Shown here: positions 23,596 to 38,177 of the stretch, piece after piece | How the letters are laid out: every line of letters starts with the position of its first letter | Numbering within the stretch: the first letter of the stretch is position 1 | Source of the DNA: Isoetes taiwanensis | Taxonomy: Eukaryota; Streptophyta; Lycopodiopsida; Isoetales; Isoetaceae | Direction of reading: 5' to 3' | Assembly (NCBI GenBank): GCA_021234155.1 | Contig: JAJEKV010000063.1 | Location: forward strand, 1,894,947-1,958,946 | Length of the DNA: 64,000 nt | Notes under the pieces: generated by a model | Databases searched by the model: none | Told to the model about the DNA's origin: nothing | What the model saw: only the letters and a program-made list of their open reading frames with translations | Program-made: the position numbers and the translations under genes

Positions 23596-24105
23596 CCTGC
23601 CCTAGCTGAACATTTTGCGTTATACATCCCTGATCTTCTCTTCTTCGGACTGCTACAACTCCTACAAATCGAAGGTGCTATAGAAGTGGCAGTTCTTGGG
23701 ACTAGTTATGGCGGATTTGTGGCATTTCATATGGCTCATTTGGCGCCTCACTTAGTGAAAAAAGTGGTGCTTGCTAGTTCTGGCATATGCATGGATCAAG
23801 CTGATCATGATCAACTCTTAGTGGACTCTAAATGTTCCGACATTCTGGACTTGCTTATTCCCAAGGACCTCGTTGGAGTGAAAAATGCCATCAATTACTC
23901 TTTATATAAACCTTTGCGATATATTCCACGTTTCCGCCTTGCGGAAATGTTGCAAAGGTTCAATGTCAACAGGGAAGAGAGGATCCGATTGTTGCAAAGC
24001 AAATGTATAGGGTCAAAAAATAGCCCTGCTTTGCCTGTCTTGGAGCAGGAAGTGTTGATAATATGGGGTTCTACTGATAGGATGTTTCCAGTGGAGCAAG
24101 CTTAG
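23596..24105 (+). pseudogene. Alpha/beta-hydrolase fragment, copy 1 (keeps nucleophile elbow)
   Basis: The frame reads PALAEHFALYIPDLLFFG, then LLQLLQIEGAIEVAVLGTSY and GGFVAFHMAHLAPHLVKKVV. It continues to VLIIWGSTDRMFPVEQA and stops at TAG (TAC in the other copies). It matches plant alpha/beta-hydrolases of the type L-V-L-I-H-G-F-G ... G-T-S-Y-G-G-F ... W-G-x-x-D-x-x-F-P. The nucleophile serine elbow (LGTSYGG) and the acid region are present. The first part with the oxyanion HGFG motif and the last part with the catalytic His are missing. Substrate unknown. Unlike copies 2-5 it lacks the upstream 1-kb block, so it is either an older founder piece or a truncated end unit. Confidence 0.8.
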
Positions 24106-24856
24106 AAGTTGCAAAGGCATCTTAGCACGTTCTAATAGACACATTTTTTTAAGAATATCATTGTTTGCTAAACACACCATTATACGGCCTCAAACAATGG
24201 AGGCACAATTTTTTTGACAAGCTTACATCAATTACAGTAGTTATTTTTTCTTGACCCATTGACTTCACCATAAAAGCCACTTGCCGTTGGCTTCCGTGAA
24301 GAAGCACACAACAAGCATTTGGTTTGAATTCCATATTGCTACAAGAAGATCTCATATCAACAATCGCTTTTTGTCAAGTGGAGAGAACATAGGGACTTAC
24401 ATTAAGATTTTTTTATGCCTAACTACATCTTAAACATGTTTTCCCATGGTATCTTTTAGAACGCACATTGTCGGGATTCCTTAATTAGAGAGTGGAATTT
24501 GGCATCTTGTGGCATATTCTTAGCATGTCTAAAGATATGGTGGTTGTGTTGTTGTCTTATACATGTCGAAAGTCCATTCAGTGCCTAAACCTCCACGGCT
24601 ACAAAGGCCCCATCATGCTCCCAGACTCTATCGACCAGCTCGCTTTCTGACAGTCCCTTGGGATAATGGGACCCAATATCAGCCCATTAATGGTAATACC
24701 AATTCCCATTATAGCCACCAATTTTATACTAATTTCTATTTTTCTACAAAGAATTTTATTTGAGTATCTAAGTTAATTTTAAGGCCATTTTTTTGTTCTA
24801 GTTCATTGTGTTCCTAACACATTGACACAATTCCTAGTGGCGTGACGTTAAAATAC

Positions 24857-24879
24857 TATCTATCTATCTATCTATCTAT
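24857..24879. repeat. CTAT microsatellite (array copy)
   Basis: Five to six CTAT units after GTTAAAATA. Homologous tracts are at about 27795, 30805 and 33756. Confidence 0.9.
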
Positions 24880-25054
24880 TATCTTAATCAGTGTGTGGAA
24901 TTTGACATCTTGTGGCATATTCTTAGTATATCCAAATATCTGGTGGTTATGCTGTTGTCTGTTGAAACTCCATGCAATGCCCAAACCTCCACGACTGCAA
25001 AGCCCTCGCCGCGCTCCCAGACTCCATTGACTAGCTCCCTCCCGACAACCCCTC

Positions 25055-26092
25055 TGTAACATTCTGCCTGTTATGGGGTAATGGGACCTGATATCACTCC
25101 ATTTCTACATGTATTTTAATCTTTGTACAAATATTGTCGTCTGAATATATAATTGAGTTTTATAGCCATTTTTGGGTTCCGATTCATTGTTTCTTAGTTC
25201 CTAAGCTCCACCTTGAGGTGGCACCCTCAAATCATCTTGCTTTCATGTGCACTAATCGGGTATGTGCCTCCCTTGGCTATCATGAAATTTTTTTAACTGA
25301 TATATGGATGGTTCTAGATCTAAAAGTCGAGTCTTGAGTAGTCCATGGATTTATTCAAGAGTCTGAAAGATGATTCTCTATTTTTATTTAATGCATGCAA
25401 TGTTGTTATGTTTGATTCAACATGCAGCATGAAAAGATTTAGATCTCGTGCTAGAGTGTAGAAGATGTATTTGAGTAGTATGCTCCTAGTTTGAAGGTCT
25501 TGATCTCATTTCAGCTCCCAAGTCGAGTCGACCTGTGGTATGGATATCTTCCAAAGGAGGACTTTGTCATGCGTCTTGTGCATTATGTGAGGCAGGCCAC
25601 AACATATTGATGGATGGATGGATGGATGGATGGATGGATGGATGGATGGATGGATGGATGGATGGATGGATGGATGTATAGTACTTTTTTACGTTAGAGG
25701 AATCTTCGTAGTAATCAGATGATCTGTAGGCTCTACGCATGAAAGCCATTTATAGATCGGATGTTCTCATCGGGTGATCAGTCTTGATGTGTCATGTTTG
25801 ACTATGTAAGAGCCCCCACATGGCTATTGAGTTGGATCTTGATGGATACCTAAGACTTGCTCATATTGAGTCATCTAGCGGACTCTCCTGAAGGTTCTCA
25901 AGCTAAAAGAAACTCTAGAGACTCTGATGCGAATGTTGTGGCATCCTAGTCCAACTTATCATTTTCATAGCATATTCTGAAGGATTCTATATTTTTGTTA
26001 AGTTACTGCAGGTTGGGGCATACTCCCTCTTTTCCACCTAGGCAATTGTCCATGTTGTAGTTGCTTATATGTAAGAAAGGGTGTATTTCTCA
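25055..26092 (+). repeat. LTR-like block of the array (first of five)
   Basis: Starts TGTAACATTC, ends ...GTATTTCTCA, and is followed at once by CTTGTATCAGAGC, close to the usual plant primer site TGGTATCAGAGC for initiator tRNA-Met. Further copies are 27993-29012, 31006-32041, 33954-34972 and 36774-37726. TG...CA ends plus the primer-like motif suggest an LTR. Against this, the sequence before TGTAAC is pyrimidine-rich (no polypurine tract) and no gag or pol is present. Confidence 0.4.
25609..25676. repeat. GATG microsatellite (array copy A)
   Basis: About 17 units of GATG. Homologous tracts of different length lie at about 28549-28596, 31558-31625, 34505-34557 and 37286-37340. Confidence 0.95.
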
Positions 26093-26178
26093 CTTGTATC
26101 AGAGCTAGAAGATCTTAGATCATCATCAGAAGCTTAAGCAAGAATTATCAACTTCTTCTACCTATATGACCTCAAAAC

Positions 26179-27070
26179 ATGGGATTCATGGGAATTGGTC
26201 TAGCAGACGTGGCCACATTTCTGAGCAGTTGGAGATTAAGATCTTTGGGTTTGAAACCCAAGCTTGTAGAGCTTGACAATGGAAGCACAATCCATTGTTG
26301 GATTTCAGACAAAGGTAAACACGGCCATAAGCCAAACCTGCTCTTAATCCATGGATTTGGAGGAGATGGAACATTGGGATGGTCAAATCAGATCCCTGCC
26401 CTAGCTGAACATTTTGCGTTATACATCCTTGATCTTCTCTTCTTCGGACAATCTTATACTACATGCCCAATGTTTGCTACAACTCCTACAAATCGAAGGT
26501 GCTATAGAAGTGGCTAGTTATGGCGGATTTGTGGCATTTTATCACTTAGTGAAAAAAGTGGTGCTTGCTAGTTCTGGCATATGCATGGATCAAGCTGATC
26601 ATGATCAACTCTTAGTGGACTCTAAATGTTCCGACATTCTGGACTTGCTTATTCCCAGCAAGGACCTCGTTGGAGTGAAAAATGCCATCAATTACTCTTT
26701 ATATAAACCTTTGCGATATATTCCACGTTTCCTCCGTGCGAAAATGTTGCAAAGGTTCAATGTCAACAGGGAAGAGAGGATCCGATTGTTGCAAAGCAAA
26801 TGTATAGGGTCAAAAAATAGCCCTGCTTTGCCTGTCTTGGAGCAGGAAGTGTTGATAATATGGGGTTCTACTGATAGGATGTTTCCAGTGGAGCAAGCTT
26901 ACAAGCTGCAAAGGCATCTTAGCACAAAATCAACCGTTGTTGTGATACCAAAGACGGGGCATGCACCTCAAATAGATAGATAGATAGATAGATAGATAGA
27001 AAACCCCACAGAGTTCAACAATAACGTATATGCATTCCTTACTAAAAAGATGGAGGCAATTACGTTCTAA
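26179..27070 (+). pseudogene. Alpha/beta-hydrolase, copy 2, broken
   Basis: From the ATG the frame reads MGFMGIGLADVATFLSSW, NGSTIHCWISDKG, NLLLIHGFGGDG (oxyanion region) and LYILDLLFFGQSYTT, then shifts frame and stops at 26517. The downstream frame resumes at AQCLLQLLQIEGAIEVA, directly joined to SYGGFVAF. Relative to copy 1, twelve bases encoding VLGT are deleted, so the G-x-S-x-G elbow is lost. A further 18-base deletion removes most of HMAHLAP. The acid motif WGSTDRMFP and the TGHAPQI histidine motif remain. A GATA microsatellite of about 30 bp (26971-27000) interrupts the C-terminal codons. No introns are seen. It cannot encode a normal enzyme. Confidence 0.85.
26971..27000. repeat. GATA microsatellite inside hydrolase copy 2
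   Basis: Seven or so ATAG units stand where copy 5 has a single ATAG between the codons for PQIE and NPTEF. Confidence 0.9.
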
Positions 27071-29098
27071 TAGACACATTTTTTTAAGAATATCATTGTT
27101 TGCTAAACACACCATTATACGGCCTCAAACAATGGAGGCACAATTTTTTTGACAAGCTTACATCAATTACAGTAGTTATTTTTTCTTGACCCATTGACTT
27201 CACCATAAAAGCCACTTGCCGTTGGCTTCCGTGAAGAAGCACACAACAAGCATTTGGTTTGAATTCCATATTGCTACAAGAAGATCTCATATCAACAATC
27301 ACTTTTTGTCAAGTGGAGAGAACATAGGGACTTACATTAAGATTTTTTTATGCCTAACTACATCTTAAATCCCATGGTATCTTTTAGAACATACATTGTC
27401 GGGATTCCTTAATTAGAGAGTGGAATTTGGCATCTTGTGGCATATTCTTAGCATGTCTAAAGATATGGTGGTTGTGTTGTTGTCTGTTGGCATATTATAC
27501 ATGTCGAAAGTCCATTCAGTGCCTAAACCTCCACGGCTACAAAGGCCCCATCATGCTCCCAGACTCTATCGACCAGCTCGCTTTCTGACAGTCCCTTGGG
27601 ATAATGGGACCCAATATCAGCCCATTAATGGTAATACCAATTCCCATTATAGCCACCAATTTTATACTAATTTCTATTTTTCTACAAAGAATTTTATTTG
27701 AGTATCTAAGTTAATTTTAAGGCCATTTTTTTGTTCTAGTTCATTGTGTTCCTAACACATTGACACAATTCCTAGTGGCGTGACGTTAAAATACTATCTA
27801 TCTATCTATCTATCTATTATCTTAATCAGTGTGTGGAATTTGACATCTTGTGGCATATTCTTAGTACATCCAAATATCTGGTGGTTATGCTGTTGTCTGT
27901 TGAAACTCCATGCAATGCCCAAACCTCCACGACTGCAAAGCCCTCGACGCGCTCCCAGACTCCATTGACTAGCTCCCTCCCGACAACCCCTCTGTAACAC
28001 TCTGCCTGTTATGGGGTAATGGGACCCGATATCACTCCATTTCTACATGTATTTTAATCTTTTGTACAAATATTGTCAAATCGAATATATAATTGAGTTT
28101 TAGAGCCATTTTTGGGTTCCGATTCATTGTTTCTTAGTTCCTAAGCTCCACCTTGAGGTGGCACCCTCCAAATCATCTTGCTTTCATGTGCACTAATCAG
28201 GTATGTGCCTCCCTTGGCTATCATGAATTTTTTTAACTGATATATGGATGGTTCTAGATCTAAAAGTCGAGTCTTGAGTAGTCCATGGATTTATTCAAGA
28301 GTCTGAAAGATGATTCTCTATTTTTATTTAATGCATGCAATGTTGTTATGTTTGATTCAACATGCAGCATGAAAAGATTTAGATCTCGTGCTAGAGTGTA
28401 GAAGATGTATTTGAGTAGTATGCTCCTAGTTTGAAGGTCTTGATCTCATTTCAGCTCCCAAGTCGAGTCGACCTGTGGTATGGATATCTTCCAAAGGAGG
28501 ACTTTGTCATGCGTCTTGTGCATTATGTGAGGCAGGCCACAACATATTGATGGATGGATGGATGGATGGATGGATGGATGGATGGATGGATGGATGTATA
28601 GTACTTTTTTACGTTAGAGGAATCTTCGTAGTAATCAGATGATCTGTAGGCTCTACGCATGAAAGCCATTTATAGATCGGATGTTCTCATAGGGTGATCA
28701 GTCTTGATGTGTCATGTTTGACTATGTAAGAGCCCCCACATGGCTATTGAGTTGGATCTTGATGGATACCTAAGACTTGCTCATATTGAGTCATCTAGTG
28801 GACTCTCCTGAAGGTTCTCAAGCTAAAAGAAACTCTAGAGACTCTGATGCGAATGTTGTGGCATCCTAGTCCAACTTATCATTTTCATAGCATATTCTGA
28901 AGGATTCTATATTTTTGTTAAGTTACTGCAGGTTGGGGCATACTCCCTCTTTTCCACCTAGGCAATTGTCCATGTTGTAGTTGCTTATATGTAAGAAAGG
29001 GTGTATTTCTCACTTGTATCAGAGCTAGAAGATCTTAGATCATCATCAGAAGCTTAAGCAAGAATTATCAACTTCTTCTACCTATATGACCTCAAAAC

Positions 29099-30077
<979 letters not shown>

Positions 30078-32127
30078 TAGACACATTTTTTTAAGAATAT
30101 CATTGTTTGCTAAACACACCATTATACGGCCTCAAACAATGGAGGCACAATTTTTTTGACAAGCTTACATCAATTACAGTAGTTATTTTTTCTTGACCCA
30201 TTGACTTCACCATAAAAGCCACTTGCCGTTGGCTTCCGTGAAGAAGCACACAACAAGCATTTGGTTTGAATTCCATATTGCTACAAGAAGATCTCATATC
30301 AACAATCACTTTTTGTCAAGTGGAGAGAACATAGGGACTTACATTAAGATTTTTTTATGCCTAACTACATCTTAAACATGTTTTCCCATGGTATCTTTTA
30401 GAACGCACATTGTCGGGATTCCTTAATTAGAGAGTGGAATTTGGCATCTTGTGGCATATTCTTAGCATGTCTAAAGATATGGTGGTTGTGTTGTTGTCTG
30501 TTGGCATATTATACATGTCGAAAGTCCATTCAGTGCCTAAACCTCCACGGCTAGGCACCATCATGCTCCCAGACTCTATCGACCAGCTCGCTTTCTGACA
30601 GTCCCTTGGGATAATGGGACCCAATATCAGCCCATTAATGGTAATACCAATTCCCATTATAGCCACCAATTTTATACTAATTTCTATTTTTCTACAAAGA
30701 ATTTTATTTGAGTATCTAAGTTAATTTTAAGGCCATTTTTTTGTTCTAGTTCATTGTGTTCCTAACACATTGACACAATTCCTAGTGGCGTGACGTTAAA
30801 ATACTATCTATCTATCTATCTATCTATTATCTTAATCAGTGTGTGGAATTTGACATCTTGTGGCATATTCTTAGTATATCCAAATATCTGGTGGTTATCT
30901 TTGTTTATGCATTTGAAACTCCATGCAATGCCCAAACCTCCACGACTGCAAACCCCTCGCCGCGCTCCCAGACTCCATTGACTAGCTCCCTCCCGACAAC
31001 CCCTCTGTAACACTCCGCCTGTTATGGGGTAATGGGACCCGATATCACTCCATTTCTACATGTATTTTAATCTTTGTACAAATATTGTCGTCTGAATATA
31101 TAATTGAGTTTTAGAGCCATTTTTGGGTTCCGATTCATTGTTTCTTAGTTCCTAAGCTCCACCTTGAGGTGGCACCCTCCGTCATCTTGCTTTCATGTGC
31201 ACTAATCAGGTATGTGCCTCCCTTGGCTATCATGAATTTTTTTAACTGATATATGGATGGTTCTAGATCTAAAAGTCGAGTCTTGAGTAGTCCATGGATT
31301 TATTCAAGAGTCTGAAAGATGATTCTCTATTTTTATTTAATGCATGCAATGTTGTTATGTTTGATTCAACATGCAGCATGAAAAGATTTAGATCTCGTGC
31401 TAGAGTGTAGAAGATGTATTTGAGTAGTATGCTCCTAGTTTGAAGGTCTTGATCTCATTTCAGCTCCCAAGTCGAGTCGACCTGTGGTATGGATATCTTC
31501 CAAAGGAGGACTTTGTCATGCGTCTTGTGCATTATGTGAGGCAGGCCACAACATATTGATGGATGGATGGATGGATGGATGGATGGATGGATGGATGGAT
31601 GGATGGATGGATGGATGGATGGATGTATAGTACTTTTTACGTTAGAGGAATCTTCGTGTAGTCGGATGATCTGTAGGCTCTACACGATGAAAGCCATTTA
31701 TAGATCGGATGTTCTCATCGGGTGATCGGTCTTGATGTGTCATGTTTGACTATGTAAGAGCCCCCACATGGCTATTGAGTTGGATCTTGATGGATACCTA
31801 AGACTTGCTCATATTGAGTCATCTAGCGGACTCTCACGAAGGTTCTCAAGCTAAAAAGAAACTCTAGAGACTCGATGCGTAATGTTGTGGCATCCTAGTC
31901 CAACTTATCATTTTCATAGCATATTCTGAAGGATTCTATATTTTTGTTAAGTTACTGCAGGTTGGGGCATACTCCCTCTTTTCCACCTAGGCAATTGTCC
32001 ATGTTGTAGTTGCTTATATGTAAGAAAGGGTGTATTTCTCACTTGTATCAGAGCTAGAAGATCTTAGATCATCATCAGAAGCTTAAGCAAGAATTATCAA
32101 CTTCTTCTACCTATATGACCTCAAAAC

Positions 32128-33031
32128 ATGGGATTCATGGGAATTGGTCTATGAGGCGTGGCCACATTTACGAAAGCGGTTGGAGATTAAGATCTTTGGG
32201 TTTGAAACCCAAGCTTGTAGAGCTTGACAATGGAAGCACAATCCATTGTTGGATTTCAGACAAAGGTAAACACGGCCATAAGCCAAACCTGCTCTTAATC
32301 CATGGATTTGGAGGAGATGGAACATTGGGATGGTCAAATCAGATCCCTGCCCTAGCTGAACATTTTGCGTTATACATCCTTGATCTTCTCTTCTTCGGAC
32401 AATCTTATACTACATGCCCAATGTTTGCTACAACTCCTACAAATCGAAGGTGCTATAGAAGTGGCTAGTTATGGCGGATTTGTGGCATTTTATCACTTAG
32501 TGAAAAAAGTGGTGCTTGCTAGTTCTGGCATATGCATGGATCAAGCTGATCATGATCAACTCTTAGTGGACTCTAAATGTTCCGACATTCTGGACTTGCT
32601 TATTCCCAGCAAGGACCTCGTTGGAGTGAAAAATGCCATCAATTACTCTTTATATAAACCTTTGCGATATATTCCACGTTTCCTCCGTGCGAAAATGTTG
32701 CAAAGGTTCAATGTCAACAGGGAAGAGAGGATCCGATTGTTGCAAAGCAAATGTATAGGGTCAAAAAATAGCCCTGCTTTGCCTGTCTTGGAGCAGGAAG
32801 TGTTGATAATATGGGGTTCTACTGATAGGATGTTTTCGGTGGAGCAAGCTTACAAGCATCTTAGCACAAAAAGGCATCTTAGCACAAAAATCAACCGTTG
32901 TTGTGATACCAATAGCGGGGCATGCACCTCAAATAGATAGATAGATAGATAGATAGATAGAAAACCCCACAGAGTTCAACAATAACGTATATGCATTCCT
33001 TACTAAAAAGATGGAGGCAATTACGTTCTAA
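32128..33031 (+). pseudogene. Alpha/beta-hydrolase, copy 4, broken
   Basis: Same unit as copies 2 and 3. Extra lesions: an altered start region near 32150, and a local duplication of CATCTTAGCACAAAA near 32858-32890 that destroys the frame just before the His motif region. A GATA repeat of about 30 bp lies at 32931-32960. HGFG and WGSTDRMF motifs remain readable; the nucleophile elbow deletion is shared with copies 2, 3 and 5. Confidence 0.85.
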
Positions 33032-35058
33032 TAGACACATTTTTTTAAGAATATCATTGTTTGCTAAACACACCATTATACGGCCTCAAACAATGGAGGC
33101 ACAATTTTTTTGACAAGCTTACATCAATTACAGTAGTTATTTTTTCTTGACCCATTGACTTCACCATAAAAGCCACTTGCCGTTGGCTTCCGTGAAGAAG
33201 CACACAACAAGCATTTGGTTTGAATTCCATATTGCTACAAGAAGATCTCATATCAACAATCACTTTTTGTCAAGTGGAGAGAACATAGGGACTTACATTA
33301 AGATTTTTTTATGCCTAACTACATCTTAAATCCCATGGTATCTTTTAGAACGCACATTGTCGGGATTCCTTAATTAGAGAGTGGAATTTGGCATCTTGTG
33401 GCATATTCTTAGCATGTCTAAAGATATGGTGGTTGTGTTGTTGTCTGTTGGCATATTATACATGTCGAAAGTCCATTCAGTGCCTAAACCTCCACGGCTA
33501 CAAAGGCCCCATCATGCTCCCAGACTCTATCGACCAGCTCGCTTTCTGACAGTCCCTTGGGATAATGGGACCCAATATCAGCCCATTAATGGTAATACCA
33601 ATTCCCATTATAGCCACCAATTTTATACTAATTTCTATTTTTCTACAAAGAATTTTATTTGAGTATCTAAGTTAATTTTAAGGCCATTTTTTTGTTCTAG
33701 TTCATTGTGTTCCTAACACATTGACACAATTCCTAGTGGCGTGACGTTAAAATACTATCTATCTATCTATCTATCTATTATCTTAATCAGTGTGTGGAAT
33801 TTGACATCTTGTGGCATATTCTTAGTACATCCAAATATCTGGTGGTTATGCTGTTGTCTGTTGAAACTCCATGCAATGCCCAAACCTCCACGACTGCAAA
33901 GCCCTCGCCGCGCTCCCAGACTCCATTGACTAGCTCCCTCCCGACAACCCCTCTGTAACACTCTGCCTGTTATGGGGTAATGGGACCCGATATCACTCCA
34001 TTTCTACATGTATTTTAATCTTTGTACAAATATTGTCGTCTGAATATATAATTGAGTTTTAGAGCCATTTTTGGGTTCCGATTCATTGTTTCTTAGTTCC
34101 TAAGCTCCACCTTGAGGTGGCACCCTCCGTCATCTTGCTTTCATGTGCACTAATCAGGTATGTGCCTCCCTTGGCTATCATGAATTTTTTTAACTGATAT
34201 ATGGATGGTTCTAGATCTAAAAGTCGAGTCTTGAGTAGTCCATGGATTTATTCAAGAGTCTGAAAGATGATTCTCTATTTTTATTTAATGCATGCAATGT
34301 TGTTATGTTTGATTCAACATGCAGCATGAAAAGATTTAGATCTCGTGCTAGAGTGTAGAAGATGTATTTGAGTAGTATGCTCCTAGTTTGAAGGTCTTGA
34401 TCTCATTTCAGCTCCCAAGTCGAAGTCGACTGTGGTATGGATATCTTCCAAAGGAGGACTTTGTCATGCGTCTTGTGCATTATGTGAGGCAGGCCACAAC
34501 ATATTGATGGATGGATGGATGGATGGATGGATGGATGGATGGATGGATGGATGGATGTATAGTACTTTTTTACGTTAGAGGAATCTTCGTAGTAATCAGA
34601 TGATCTGTAGGCTCTACGCATGAAAGCCATTTATAGATCGGATGTTCTCATAGGGTGATCGGTCTTGATGTGTCATGTTTGACTATGTAAGAGCCCCACA
34701 TGGCTATTGAGTTGGATCTTGATGGATACCTAAGACTTGCTCATATTGAGTCATCTAGTGGACTCTCCTGAAGGTTCTCAAGCTAAAAGAAACTCTAGAG
34801 ACTCTGATGCGAATGTTGTGGCATCCTAGTCCAACTTATCATTTTCATAGCATATTCTGAAGGATTCTATATTTTTGTTAAGTTACTGCAGGTTGGGGCA
34901 TACTCCCTCTTTTCCACCTAGGCAATTGTCCATGTTGTAGTTGCTTATATGTAAGAAAGGGTGTATTTCTCACTTGTATCAGAGCTAGAAGATCTTAGAT
35001 CATCATCAGAAGCTTAAGCAAGAATTATCAACTTCTTCTACCTATATGACCTCAAAAC

Positions 35059-35926
35059 ATGGGATTCATGGGAATTGGTCTAGCAGACGTGGCCACATTT
35101 CTGAGCAGTTGGAGATTAAGATCTTTGGGTTTGAAACCCAAGCTTGTAGAGCTTGACAATGGAAGCACAATCCATTGTTGGATTTCAGACAAAGGTAAAC
35201 ACGGCCATAAGCCAAACCTGCTCTTAATCCATGGATTTGGAGGAGATGGAACATTGGGATGGTCGAATCAGATCCCTGCCCTAGCTGAACATTTTGCGTT
35301 ATACATCCTTGATCTTCTCTTCTTCGGACAATCTTATACTACATGCCCAATGTTTGCTACAACTCCTACAAATCGAAGGTGCTATAGAAGTGGCTAGTTA
35401 TGGCGGATTTGTGGCATTTTATCACTTAGTGAAAAAAGTGGTGCTTGCTAGTTCTGGCATATGCATGGATCAAGCTGATCATGATCAACTCTTAGTGGAC
35501 TCTAAATGTTCCGACATTCTGGACTTGCTTATTCCCAGCAAGGACCTCGTTGGAGTGAAAAATGACATCAATAACTCTTTATATAAACCTTTGCGATATA
35601 TTCCACGTTTCCTCCTTGGGGAAATGTTGCAAAGGTTCAATGTCAACAGGGAAGAGAGGATCCAGTTGTTGCAAAGCAAATGTATAGGGTCAAAAAATAG
35701 CCCTGCTTTGCCTGTCTTGGAGCAAGAAGTGTTGATAATATGGGGTTCTACTGATAGGATGTTTCCAGTGGAGCAAGCTTACAAGTTGCAAAGGCATCTT
35801 AGCACAAAATCAACTGTTGTTGTGATACCAAAGACGGGGCATGCACCTCAAATAGAAAACCCCACAGAGTTCAACAATAACGTATATGCATTCCCTACTA
35901 AAAAGATGGAGGCAATTACGTTCTAA
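35059..35926 (+). pseudogene. Alpha/beta-hydrolase, copy 5, no microsatellite
   Basis: Frame 1 covers 35059-35397 (MGFMGIGL ... IHGFGGDG ... LLFFGQSYTT) before the shared frameshift. Frame 2 runs to the natural stop at 35926, giving WGSTDRMFPVEQAYK, TGHAPQIENPTEFNNNVY and KKMEAITF. The GATA expansion is absent: a single ATAG sits in the IENP codons. It therefore shows the ancestral C-terminus. The VLGT deletion at the elbow is present, so catalysis is not expected even here. The unit following it is more diverged, consistent with the older end of the array. Confidence 0.85.
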
Positions 35927-37726
35927 TAGACACATTTTTTTTAAGAATATCATTGTTTGCGAAACACACCATTATACGGCCTCAAACAATGGAGGCGCAT
36001 TCTTTTGACAAGCTTACACCAATTATAGGAGTTATTGTTCCTTGACCCATTGACTTCACCATAAAAGCCACTTGTCGTTGGCTTCCATGAAGAAGCACAC
36101 AACAAGCATTTGTTTTGAATTCCATATTGCTACAAGAAGATCTCATATCAACAATCGCTTTTTGTCAAGTGGAGAGAGCATAGAGACTTACATTAAGATT
36201 TTTTTATGCCCAACTACATCTTAAACATGTTTTCTCATAGTATCTTTTAGAATGCACATTGTCGTGATTCCTTAATTAGAGAGTGGAATTTGGCATATTC
36301 TTAGCATGTTTAAAGATACGGTGGTTGTGTTGTTGTCTATTGGCATATTATACATGTCAAAAATCCATTCAGTGCCTAAACCTCCACGGCTACAAAGCCC
36401 CCATCATGCTCCCAGACTCCATCAACCAGCTCGCTTTCTGACAGTCCCTTTGTAACACACCCCATGTTATGGGATAATGGGATCCGATATCAGCCCATCA
36501 ATGGTAATACCAATCCCCATTACAGCCACCAATTTTATACTAATTTTTATTTTTCTATTAAGAATTTTATTCGAGTATGTAAGTGAATTTTAGAGCCATC
36601 TTTTGGTTCTAGTTCATTAACACATTGTCACAATTCCTTAATCGGTGAGTTCAAATATCAGGTGGTTATGTTGTTGTCTGTTGAAACTCCATGCAGTGCC
36701 CAAACCACCATGACTGCAAACCCCTTGTCACGCTCCCAGACTCCATTGACTAGCCCCCTCCCGACAACCCCTCTGTAACACTCCACCTATTATGAGGTAA
36801 TGGACCCGATATCAGTCAATTTCTACATATAATGAATATATAATTGAGTTTTAGAGCCATTTTTGGATTCCGATTCATTGTTTATTAGTTCTTAAGCTCC
36901 ATCTTGAGGTCGCACCCTCCGTCATCTTGCTTTCATATGCACTAATCAGGTATGTGCCTCCCTTTGCTATCATGAATTTTTTTTAACTTATATATGGATG
37001 GTTCTAGATCTAAAAGTCGAGTCTTGAGTAGTCCATGGATTTATTCAAGAGTCTGAAAGATGATTCTCTATTTTTATTTGATGCATGCAATGTTGTTGTG
37101 TTTGATTCATCATGCAACATAAAAAGATTTAGATCTCGTGCTTGAGTTTAGAAGATGTATCTGAAGGTCTTGATCTCATTTTGGCTCCCAAGTCGAATTG
37201 ATCTGCGGTATGGATATCTTCCAAAGGAGGACTTTGTCATGCGTCTTGAGCATTATGCGAGGCTGGCCTCAACATATTAGATAGATGGATGGATGGATGG
37301 ATGGATGGATGGATGGATGGATGGATGGATGGATGGATGGTCACGTTAGAGGAATCTTCGTAGTAATCAGATGTTCTGTAGGCTCTACGCATAAAAGCCA
37401 TTTATAGATCGGCTGTTCTTCTGGGGTGATCAGTCTTAATGTGTCATGCCCACATGGCTATTGAGTTGGATCTTGATGGATAGCTAAGATTTGCTCATAT
37501 TGGGTCATCTAGCAGACTCTACCGAAGGTTCTCAAGCTAAAAGAAACTCTAGAGACTCTGATGCGAATGTTGTAGTATCCTAGCCCAACTTATCATTTTC
37601 ATAGCATATTCTGAAGGATTATGTATTTCTGTTAAGTTATTGCAGGTTAAGGAATACTCCCACTTTTCCACCTAGGCAATTGTCCATGTTGTAGTTGCTT
37701 ATATGTAAGAAAGGGTGTATTTCTCA

Positions 37727-38172
37727 CTTGTATCAGAGCTAGAAGATCTTAGATCATGGGCTTTCCTGCTTTGAGAAAACTCCCAATTGGAGTTGTTTGA
37801 CCTAAATTGTCTAGTTATCAAGTTCATAACTTGTCATCAAAGTAAAGTTTCCTAGAAATTTTGCCAATACCAAGTTTGGCCATAGGCGGCCAAAATTTAG
37901 CAAGAACATTATTTGTATGACTCAAATTTAGGATAAAATTATCTTTGGAGGGAAAGACGTCCCTTTCAAATCTAAGAATAAAAAAACCAGTGCACCAGTG
38001 ACCTGCCATCTAGCTCCTTTATTACATCTTGAGCTCATCTAGCTCCTTTATTATATCTTGAGCTAGGTCGCTCAAATTGGTCTCTTAGCTCCAGTGTGAG
38101 AAAGTAATGTCAATAAAACAAAAATAAAGTGATAATGTCTAGCACTTTTGATTTATAAGCTATTTAAACACA
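37727..38172. other. End of array, then no gene recognised
   Basis: The array homology ends at AGATCTTAGATCATG near 37757. Contains a tandem pair of ATCTAGCTCCTTTATTA words at about 38008 and 38036. Confidence 0.5.
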
Positions 38173-38177
38173 CTTCA

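Noticed and set aside
25055-26092. Firm LTR call for the array block
   Set aside because: TG...CA ends and a primer-like motif are present, but no polypurine tract, target duplication or pol; kept as tentative only.
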